Positions 55,248 through 64,000 of a DNA stretch of 64,000 bases are shown here, one piece after another. The position numbers were made by a program, and so were the translations under genes. The stretch is from Siphonodentalium dalli (taxonomy: Eukaryota; Mollusca; Scaphopoda; Gadilida; Siphonodentaliidae): NCBI GenBank assembly GCA_032622095.1, contig CP136064.1:132439129-132503128 (forward strand), read 5' to 3'. The notes under the pieces are model-generated. The model saw only the letters and a program-made list of their open reading frames with translations, had not been told where the DNA came from and made no database searches. How positions within the stretch are numbered: position 1 is the first letter of the stretch; every line of letters begins with the position of its first letter.

Positions 55248-55898
55248 CTAGCAGGTTAGCCCGCCACTGGCGGCATTCGTCCCATGGCTTTGTTCGAAAA
55301 AGCAATTGCAACAGGTTCCGAGACACTTGTGCTGCATTTGCAGCAAATTTCGGCAATAGTCAGAAACATGACAATTTTAATTGAATTTTTTGTTTTTCAA
55401 TGAGTTAATTATTTTGTTTTTCAATGAGTTAATTGTGCTTTTTTAATTTTTTAATTGAATTTTTTGTTTTTAAATTTTACCCGATTTGTTTTTGTTTTTC
55501 AAGGAGTTAATTGTGCCTTTTTAATTTTGTTTTTCAATTTTACCCGATTTGTTTTTGTTTTTCAATGAACCCGTCCATGACACTTCCCGTATTTAGCAAG
55601 TTTGAGCTCAATCGGTTCGAGTCTATAAAGGACACACACATATATATGACACTTCCCGTAGGTAGCAAGTTTGAGCTCAATCGGCATTCCCTGGAATTTC
55701 CCAGTCACCAACGCGGCGTAATTTTGGTACATATATAGAGACCAATTGTCCATCGGCTGTCATGTGTAGTAAAGATGTCTTATAAGCCGACATTGCCGTG
55801 GGGATGCCCGTTCATACACGCGTTTTCGATACTATGAAGTACCCACATATATACACACATACATATATATATACGGAAGTCTCAAATTATATAGTAGA
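55248..55898 (-). mobile_element. Array unit 11, near-duplicate of the start of unit 6
   Basis: Follows unit 6 text through GAGACACTTGTGCTGCATTT, the T-rich stretch and the two TTTGAGCTCAATCGG modules, then ends with a standard terminus (CTCAAATTATATAGTAGA). Confidence 0.82.
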
Positions 55899-56487
55899 CT
55901 AGCAGGTTAGCCCGCCACCGGCGGCTTGTCCGAAACATGACATTTTTTTATATTTTTTTTTAATTTTTAGCTCCACGCGTTTCAATAAGAAAAATTTGTA
56001 CCCGGTAGCTCCACCCGTTTCCGAGATCTGGTCTGCGCATGTGCGAAGCTGGCGTCGCACGGGCTCGGCGACCCGATAAAATTTGTACCCGGCGCAAGAT
56101 ACATTCACATAGCAAATTTCAAGTCGATAGCTCCACCGTTTCCGAGATCTCGTCTGCGCATGCGCTGCACGGGCGTCGCACGGGCTCGCCAATACGACAA
56201 CGACCACCGCCTGGTCAAACTACACACACGTACCAAGTTTCGTCCCGATCGGTCCAGAATCGTAGATTTGTATGAAGTACCCACACACACACACAAACAT
56301 AAATATATAAGAGAGATATGTAAATTAGATAGATTGTAACACAATATATAGGGAGAGATATGTAAATGATCTACACACCATTACTGGTGTTTGTGGGGTA
56401 TATCAATACTCATTCACGATCATATCATTGAGGTCCGGAGGGTGTGGGCTATCTCTCGAATACACAGAGTTCTCAAAATATATAGTA
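55899..56487 (-). mobile_element. Array unit 12
   Basis: Tip CGCCACCGGCGGC (loop variant ACC). The body combines ACCCGGTAGCTCCACCCG and GCGCATGCGC modules like cluster unit E, then a (CA)n run and TTCTCAAAATATATAGTA. Confidence 0.8.
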
Positions 56488-57202
56488 CTAGAAGGTGACC
56501 CGACTTCGTCCGGGCTATTAAAAAACCAAATTTCAAGTCGATTGCTCCACCCGTTTCCTTGATCTGGTCTGCGCATGCGCGAAGCTGGTGTCGCACGTGC
56601 TCGGCGACCCGATAAAATTCGTATCCGGGGCAAGATACATCCACACACCAAATTTCAAGTCGATAGCTACACCCGTTTCCGAGATATATAGCCCAATGTC
56701 ATTTGCGGATACCTCGGCCGGTGATGAGTTAACGCGACACAGTCAAATGCATCGGCAGGTGAGAGTTAACGTAATCTAACTTTATGACCTCTGACGACGT
56801 CATGGAATTTACGCATTGATTTTATCCTGATAAAAGATCGCACCACTTGTACCTAATAATTGAGGCAGATAACTAAAACGGATACATACATATTATATAT
56901 CGTTGGAAAGATGAAGCCACACAGATTCTAACCGTGCAAATTATATGACTGGCAATTTATTATTCGCGCTATATCGTATCGATTTGTGAGCACCGAACTG
57001 AAATATATTAGCGCAAAACGGCGTAAAAACAGATTTGACCTCCGCACGTGAAAAGTTGACCTCGCACGGACAAATAAATATGCCTATGTTCGTCTCCGGC
57101 CGAAAATACCCTAAAATACAAAATTTCATCGAAATTGGCTTAGTCGTTTTCGAGTCCATCGATTTCAAACACACACACAGATCTTTCAAAATATATAATA
57201 GA
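56488..57202 (-). mobile_element. Array unit 13 (GACTTCGTC tip)
   Basis: Close copy of unit 5 with one instead of two TATAGCCCAATGTCATTTGC blocks. Ends TCTTTCAAAATATATAATAGA. Confidence 0.84.
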
Positions 57203-58041
57203 CTAGAAGGTGACCCGACTTCGTCCGGGCTATTAAAAAACCAAATTTCAAGTCGATTGCTCCACCCGTTTCCTAGATCTGGTCTGCGCATGCGCGAAGC
57301 TGGTGTCGCACGTGCTCGGCGACCCGAGAAAATTCGTATCCGGGGCAAGATACATTCACATACCAAATTTAAAGTCAATATCTCAACCCGTTTCCGAGAT
57401 CTCGTCTGCGCATGCGCGAAGCTGGCGTCGCACGTGCTCGGCGACCCGATAAAATTCGTATCCGGGGCAAGATACATTCACATACCAAATTTCAAGTCGA
57501 TAGCTACACCCGTTTCCGAGATATATAGCCCAATGTCATTTGCGGATACCTCGGCCGGTGATGAGTTAACGCGACACAGTCAAATGCATCGGCAGGGCGA
57601 GAGTTAACGTAATCTAACTTTATGACCTCTGACGACGTCATAGAAATTACGCATTGATTTTATCCTGATAAAAGCATCGTACCACTTGTACCTAATAATT
57701 GAGGCAGATAACTAAAACGGATACATACATATTATATATCGTTGGAAAGATGAAGCCACACAGATTCGCGCTATATCGAATCGATTTGTGAGCACCGAAC
57801 TGAAATATATTAGCGCAAAAACGGCGTAAAAATAGATTTGACCTCCGCACGTGAAAAGTTGACCTCGCACGGACAAATAAATATGCCTATGTTCGTCTCC
57901 GGCCGAAAACACATCCAAATACCAAATTTCATCGGAATTGGCTTAGTCGTTTTGGAGTCCATCGATTTCAAACACACAAACAAACACACAAACTTATAAA
58001 CTTACACACACACAGATCTTTCAAAATATATAATAGATAGA
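57203..58041 (-). mobile_element. Array unit 14 (GACTTCGTC tip)
   Basis: Second close copy of unit 5, with an extra GCGCATGCGC module at 57410 and a small deletion near 57767. Its 5' end (ATAATAGATAGA) abuts a copy of the TTGGCAGATTCCAGTAGC segment rather than a tip. Confidence 0.84.
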
Positions 58042-59061
58042 TTGGCAGATTCCAGTAGCTTTATAACGGTATATCTGGGGAGAAATCTGATGCTATATTC
58101 GTGATTATCTGGGATGATTTCGGTATATACCAAAGGTATATACTGTAAAAACATGGCGCGCCATCCGTGCTCGCAGGGTTGGTCAGAAACAAATGTTTTT
58201 TTTTATTTAATTTATGATTTTTATTCTAATTGACACGGGCTCGCTATAACTCCGGTATCACTAACGTACGCGGCATTGGAAGGGTCATGTTAACTTCCGC
58301 CTGGACCCACGTGGCGTGACGTAATTCACAACCACGTGTATTTACCTCGCGACCGCGACACACACAATGGCCCGATAATGGGCACACGTTCCCTGGCATT
58401 TCCCAGAAGATATTCATGGGGAGGTCAAGTGACCAATTTTGAAATTTGCTGGTCGCATTCGTCTGTATGTCTGAGGAATTCTCGGCTAGATATTGTTACC
58501 AACATGACATATTTAAATTAATCCCGCCGTGTACCCCAACACCAACGGCAACGCGACATGTGCTGCGTTCTAAAAATAGGTCGATTGCAGTGGATTCGTA
58601 CAGATGACGAAATATGAGTGCGATAGATAATATTGTTGATCGAAAGCATTTGAATTAATACGTCGCAAAACTCGCCTTGATGTTGGCTAATAGATATTTG
58701 TCCATGCTAGGTGTTGGGAATGTCGTCACACAACACGCTCATGTCTGCATACAGTCTTACACGCACACGCCGAGACCCAGACGTAAGAATGACATTAGGC
58801 ATATACGCTCTTTATCAACTACAATGCGATAGGAACGCTCTTTAACTATCAACGCGATTATCCCCCGCCGTGCCTTTGCTGTGATTTGGGAGTGGATAAA
58901 GGGTGCTCAGAGCTTCTCCAAAACACGACTACGGCGGTGTCGGTGGGATTTTACACTTACATACGAAAATTGAGCTCAATCTGTACACGCGTTTTGGATT
59001 CCATGAAGTACACACACACACATATATATACGGAGTTGTCAAAATATATAGTATAGATAGA
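58042..59061 (-). mobile_element. Array unit 15, tip missing
   Basis: Starts with the dispersed segment known from 4165, 47938 and 49900. Then comes unique text (58200-58520) and then standard 5'-half modules (ACGCTCTTTAACTATCAACG, ATTTTACACTTACATACG) and a CAAAATATATAGTATAGA terminus. The hairpin end is not recognisable. Confidence 0.65.
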
Positions 59062-60117
59062 CTAACAGGTTAGCCCGCCACTGGCGGCGTTGGTCCGAAA
59101 CATGACATTTTTTTGGCGTTTCAATGAGTTAATTGTGCCTTTTTAATCAAGAGAAATTATGGTACCCGTCCCTAAAAGATTTAAGGTACATCGGGCGGAA
59201 AGAACTGACCCGATGAAAAATTGTTTAATCAAGAGGAATTATGATACCCGTCCCTAAAAGAGGTATGCCAACGATGTCGTTGTTGTTGGCATTCACGGCT
59301 TGGGGCCACCCGAAAATTCTCACATTGCCGTAAAGAGAAAATAGCATTGTGTGTTTTCTCGCCAACAAAGTCGTTGTTGTTGGCATTCACGGCTTGGCGA
59401 GTCCAACAATGTCGTTGTTGTTGGCATTCACGGCTTGAGGCAGTGGAAGTCCCGTCAGATTATGGGACGTATCACAGTGCCTCGTATTTACTAAATTTTA
59501 GCAGCCATATAAGCTGCGTTCTCACCAACGTCGTTGTTGTTGGCATTCACGGCTTGGCGAGTCCAACAATGTCGTTGTTGTTGATATTCACGACTTGAGG
59601 CAGTGGAAGTCCCGTCAGATTCTGGGACGTTTCACAGTGCCTCGTATTTACTAAATTTTAGCAGCCATATAAGGTGCGTGAGTTAGCACGAATTGAGGGG
59701 TGTAAGTTTAGAGCTTGTTTATATGAATGTATCGAAAATAGACTAAGATTTTCAGCCGTAACAAGAAATGTATATATCAGAAAATGTAAATTCTATATTT
59801 TGGAAGGTATTATTAGCAAGTTTTGGCTCAACGGGTTTAGCAGTTTGAAGTGAATATGGATATAAAAATATACATATACAGATATAAAAAATGTAGAGTT
59901 ACGCCTCTTGGATCGCGAGTGAATCGATAGCGACAAACATCGTATCGAAACGAAATGTCGCACTTTATGGGTCAAGGAGTGCTCGTGTGTTTTTACACTT
60001 ATATACGAAATTTGAGCTCGATCCCACCAGCCGTTTTCGATTCTATGAAGTACCCACATACACACATATATATACACATATATACATATATACGGAAGTC
60101 TCAAAATATATAGTAGA
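59062..60117 (-). mobile_element. Array unit 16, GTTGTTGTTGGC family, CTAG mutated to CTAA
   Basis: The tip reads CTAACAGGTTAGCCCGCC. Carries five GTCGTTGTTGTTG copies in GGCATTCACGGCTTGG context, two with an almost identical 110-bp surround (59400 and 59560). Same family as 12289-13318. Confidence 0.84.
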
Positions 60118-60821
60118 CTAGCAGGTTAGCCCGCCACTGGCGGCATTCGTCCCATGGCTTTGTTCGAAAAAGCTTTATTTTTCAATTCGTCGAAATCCGC
60201 CAGTTTTACCCGATTTGACCTTGAATTGATCATTTTGAATGTCAAGGTCAGGTCGGGGTCACAATTTAACCCGCCCATGACACTTCCCGTAGGTAGCAAG
60301 TTTGAGCTCAATCGGTTCGAGTCTATAAAGGACACACACATATATATATCATTTGTGGGTACCCGTTTCAAGGTGAAGATCACCTAGGACGGAAAAACTG
60401 ACCCGATCCCAGTTCCTAGGAAGCCCTAAGTATGTAAGAATCACACAACACGCTCATGTCTGGATACCAAGTACGTACGAATCACACAACATGCTCACCG
60501 ACGCTGACGCCCATGTACAGACGTAAGAATCACATTACGCATATACGCTCTTTATCGACTACACTGCGGATAGGAACGCTCTTTAACTATCAACGCGATT
60601 AACCACCGCCGTGCCGTTTGCGGTGATATTGATGATTGGGAGTGGAGAATGAGTGTTCAGAGCTTGTCCAAAATGCGACTTGGAAGATCCCCGTGGGTTT
60701 TTACCCTTATATACGAAATTTGACCTCGATCCGCGCAGCCGTTTTAGATTCTATGAAGTACCCACATACACACATATATATATATACACACATATACGGA
60801 AGTCTCAAAATATATAGGAGA
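60118..60821 (-). mobile_element. Array unit 17
   Basis: Resembles unit 1: tip, CCGATTTGACCTTGAATTGA, GAGCTCAATCGGTTCGAGTC and AATCACACAACAYGCTCA doublet. Ends CAAAATATATAGGAGA. Confidence 0.84.
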
Positions 60822-61885
60822 CTAGCAGGTTAGCCCGCCACTGGCGGCGTTGGTCCGAAACATGACATTTTTTTGGCTTTTCAATGAGTTAATTGTGCCT
60901 TTTTAATCAAGAGAAATTATGGTACCCGTCCCTAAAAGAGGTATGATTTAAGGTACAAACTGACCCGATGAAAAATTCCCCCATTCCTAGGAACGACAGA
61001 CATAAGAATCACACAACACGCATTTTTTAATGAGTTAATTCTGTCTTTTTAATCAAGCGGAATTATGATACCTGTCCCTAAAAGAGGTACGCCAACGATG
61101 TCGTTGTTGTTGGCATTCACGACTTGGGGCAACACGCATTTTTTAATGAGTTAATTCTGTCTTTTTAATCAAGAGGAATTACGATACCTGTCCCTAAAAG
61201 AGGTATGCCAACGATGTCGTTGTTGGCATTCACGGCTTGGTGGCCACCCGAAAATTCTCGCCCGAAGATTCTCACATTGCCGTAAAGAGAAAATTAGCAT
61301 TGTGTGGATTTAGTAATTTGAACTAATTATTTTCTCGCCAACAATGTCGTTGTTGTTGGCATTCACGGCTTGGGAGTGACCCCCACCTTTACGAGATGGT
61401 CAAAGGAGAAGGCAGTGGAAGTCCCGTCATATTCTGGGACGTATCGCACTGCCTGGCATTTACCGAATTTCAGCAGCCATATAAGCTGCGTGAGTTAGCA
61501 CGATTTGAGGGGTGTATGTTTATAGTTTGTTTATATGAATGTATCGAAAATAGACTAAGATTTTCAGCCGTAACAAGAAATGTATATATCAGAAAATGTA
61601 ACTTCTATATTTTGGAAGGTATTAGCAAGTTTTGGCTCAACGGGTTTACCAGTTTGAAGTGAATATGGACATAAAAATATACATATACAGATATAACAAA
61701 TGTAGAGTTACGCCTCTTGGATCGCGAGCGAATAGATAGCGAAACCCATCGTATCGAAACGAAGGTCGCACTTTAAGGGTCAAGGAGTGCTCAGAGCTCG
61801 TCCAAAATGTTTTTACACTTATATACGAAATTTGAGCTCGATCCGCGCAGCTGTTTTCGATTCTATGAAGTACCCACATACACAC

Positions 61886-61916
<31 letters not shown>

Positions 61917-61981
61917 TATATATATATATATATATACGTAGTTCTAAAATATATATACGTAGTTCTCAAATATATAGGAAA
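60822..61981 (-). mobile_element. Array unit 18, GTTGTTGTTGGC family
   Basis: Very similar to 12289-13318, with an internal duplication of the TTTTTAATGAGTTAATTCTG / GAGGTAYGCCAACGATGTCG block (about 61020-61220) and a doubled 5' terminus (TACGTAGTTCTAAAATATAT, then again). Confidence 0.86.
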
Positions 61982-62066
61982 CTAGCTAGTGGGCCCGACT
62001 TCGTCCGGGCTGTTTCCCCTCTGCTATCATCGAAAGGCGCGATTTGACCTTGAATTGACAATTATG
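61982..62066 (-). mobile_element. Array unit 19, only the 3' tip remains
   Basis: CTAGCTAGTGGGCCCGACTT with TCCGGGC hairpin and CAGAGGGGAAACAGCC-type text on the minus strand, as in cluster units B/C and the element at 5041. The remainder is lost at the array's right edge. Confidence 0.8.
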
Positions 62067-63196
62067 ATTGTGTTGATCAATGAAAAATTGGGCTGAGATA
62101 AGTTGTAGGTCATGGGTTCATAACCAAGTTAAAGCTGACCACCATATCTCTGAACACAGAGGCGTTATTTCGCTAAAAGCCGGATTCAGATTACAGATTG
62201 GTCCCCGTACGACTTGGTTCGGCAAAAGAACAGACCAGAAATTGGCAGTATCAGTAAACGAACAGACCGTAACTAGGCTCAATTTCGTGGTAATCCGAAT
62301 CTGGATTCGGATTCCGATTACGGACTCAAATGTTCGTAATGTAAACAAACCGAGATTTCGCCACCTCGGAGTTTAAAAACACAATAAAACATAAGAATCC
62401 GTCTCTTGTGTACAAATTATTGCAGAATATAAACGATCTATATCAAAGAATTTTAAATGCGGAGACAAATTTGTTTTATTGAATGTAAACTGGGAGAATA
62501 TTACTGAAATTAGCCAAATAATAACGCTATTGATAGTAACGCTGGGGGAGCACTTCGGTTGATGGCGAAGCAAATCATTGTTGGTTGTCACTTTCATATG
62601 TCCATTTAATAATTCCATCCATAAAATACCGCCCAAACGCATGTCGATTTCGAATTCGGCGGATACGTCACCATTGACCGAATTCATATGAACCTGCATG
62701 GATATGTCTTCTGTTGTGTTCGTTATTATAATGTTTCTTCTTATTCAAGAAATAGTAGGATTTTCATGTTTAAAATGTTTTGTTTCGTTAAATGCAGTCG
62801 TTTTGCACAATAGTCTCTGTATAGACAACAGACACATGTTCTAGGGATGTGGCTAGAAGTTTCCTCAAAATTTCCGGCCAACTCCCCCCCCCCCCCCCCC
62901 CCCCCCCCCCATTGAACCAAACATCAATCTCACAGGTTCGCAGAATTCCATTTGCTCCCCTTGCAAATATCCAACCTGACAAACACTAAGATTGGAAAAT
63001 TACCAACTTTTACTGGTTGAAAAAAATCAAACAATGAGAACAATGCCAACCTGTATATGGTGTCAAATTAATATCCAACTAATGTTGTGTCATGCATGAA
63101 ATTTCCGACTGCTGGAATGTACCAAAGTTTAGTTTAGATATATTTATTTAAAATGTATGTCAAATTTAGATAACACATGATATATAACACATACAT
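62067..63196. other. No gene recognised; 27-C run
   Basis: Mixed sequence with frames up to about 108 codons lacking motifs. 62884-62910 is 27 consecutive C, G-quadruplex-forming on the other strand. 62970-63090 has CCAACCTGACA text like 32130-32290. Confidence 0.45.
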
Positions 63197-63939
63197 TTGT
63201 TTATACATACAAAGGAATTGGGGGACAAGTGCTGACTCACTTAAGGGTACCCCCTCTCCCATATGTTATTACACTGACAAAATAATAATTAGTAATGGCA
63301 AAGCAACATGACTACCAAAAACAAGTTGAACATATACAGATCACTGGACACCCCTCTCCCGAGTTAGTCATAAGTTTGTATATGTATTTATTTAAAATCG
63401 GGTTTGTTTGTTGCGTTTGCGTTAGTCAAAATAATCCTGATTTTCCTCACGTATGAATGACTGCACAGCTAAGCAAATTGTACCAAAGTTCGGTGTGGGG
63501 GTCGAGACACACAACCAACCCATGTCGTCACGTCCCTGTTCAACTGACAAGTTTCGTGTGTTCTTCACAACATCTTCGGAATTTGATTCAGGAGGCCTAG
63601 ATCTGTCACGTTTAGATATGCTTGCCCTCATCAATAAACACACTTTAACTTGAAAAAAAATGCGATTAAGTCGGATTGGCAGCAATTTATGTGCCGTGTA
63701 TATACACATAGAAGAAAAGCATGTCTTTCACAACAAACATGAACTTTATAAATATAAGATACAAAATTAATGATACTTGTGTCAAATACATGAGCCATGT
63801 TTGACGCTGGGAGAACATTAAACATAGTTTCGGAGACCACGTGGATTTCAAAATCTGACCTAGAATCGGGAATTAGCCCCGCCCCCGTAATCGGCTTCGG
63901 ATTCTGAATCCGGATTTTAGCGAAATAACGACTCTGTGG
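63197..63939. repeat. Large paralogous repeat, copy 2 (uninterrupted)
   Basis: Partner of 30116-31436. It lacks the CAGGGGG transposon at CTAGAAT (63860-63866), so it shows the empty site. A small difference near 63340-63360 (CACTGGACACCCCTCTCC) may be a local conversion or duplication. Confidence 0.85.
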
Positions 63940-64000
63940 CCTAATTCAAGTTGATTACTCTCTGCTTGAGTGGACCACACTGCTTATCAACATTTGTTTT

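Larger units (their letters stand above)
44557..62066 (-). mobile_element. Tandem head-to-tail array of non-autonomous Helitrons (17.5 kb)
   Basis: About 18 units follow one another, nearly all in minus orientation. On the plus strand each boundary reads (…TCAAAATATATAGTAGA)(CTAGCAGGTTAGCCCGCC…), that is, the 5' TC terminus of one unit directly joined to the CTAG terminus of the next. The left outer edge keeps the expected A before CTAG. The right edge is a truncated tip. Three tip classes alternate: CAGGTTAGCCCGCC-ACTGGCGG, AAGGTGACCCGACTTCGTCCGGG and CCGATGAGCCCGACGTTG. No Rep/helicase coding is present. Individual units are listed separately. Confidence 0.88.

Noticed and set aside
57035-57607. 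190-codon open frame, the longest in the window, and its 178-codon reverse partner
   Set aside because: Both are frames across two joined Helitron units. The same peptide pieces recur in other units in step with DNA repeats.
44557-62066. Ordinary satellite DNA
   Set aside because: Units differ in length and family, and each boundary coincides with Helitron-type termini, which a simple satellite would not show.
44557-62066. An autonomous Helitron (Rep/helicase) in the array
   Set aside because: No frame with Rep HUH motif or helicase motifs is visible on either strand.
1-64000. tRNA and rRNA genes
   Set aside because: I looked for T-loop GGTTCGAATC-type boxes and conserved rRNA phrases by eye and found none convincing; short matches were isolated.

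Overview
This looks like nuclear DNA of an animal, most probably a marine invertebrate of the mollusc/lophotrochozoan type (low confidence). It is repeat-dense, with no operons, rRNA or tRNA visible. One convincing spliced host exon is present: an UNC93A-like exon with a clean AG acceptor and GTAAGT donor at 17412-17679. The rest is mobile DNA, its relics and unassigned non-coding sequence. The organism guess rests on the flavour of a LINE endonuclease and of the UNC93 exon only.

Layout. 1-1640: an open LINE endonuclease domain on the minus strand running off the window edge, then a decayed LINE C-terminus on the plus strand. 2490-4514: hairpin elements, a degenerate satellite and a perfect 28-bp inverted repeat. 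5041-5682: a complete non-autonomous Helitron. 7453-9243: an element with 44-bp terminal inverted repeats (TIRs). 12289-16711: a minus-strand Helitron followed by six abutting Helitrons, three plus then three minus. 17412-18660: the UNC93A-like exon, then a broken Penelope-like element. 20280-22529: a foldback transposon with a perfect 9-bp target duplication. 26715-31436: minisatellite, a small TIR element, an approximately 790-bp direct duplication and a transposon whose empty site survives in a paralogous copy at 63197-63939. 33205-36023: a palindromic minisatellite beside a second element with a 9-bp target duplication, which contains an exact-looking 891-bp tandem duplication. 36480-41000: a graveyard of retroelement relics (reverse transcriptase motifs, SGNH-hydrolase-like ORF, Pro/Arg-rich ORF copies in both orientations). 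42664-44222: a piggyBac-like non-autonomous element. 44557-62066: a 17.5-kb head-to-tail array of about 18 Helitron units, nearly all in one orientation.

The most notable feature is the Helitron architecture. Units of several families, each ending in a GC hairpin plus CTAG and starting with TC-(TA-rich), are joined CTAG|TC with little or no intervening DNA. Three 3'-tip classes are used; two share a conserved GAC/GTC stem with variable three-base loops. The units also disseminate two motif types that resemble transcription-factor sites: TGCGCATGCGC (NRF1-like) and TCAAGGTCA (extended nuclear-receptor half-site). No Rep/helicase coding sequence is present, so all copies here are non-autonomous.
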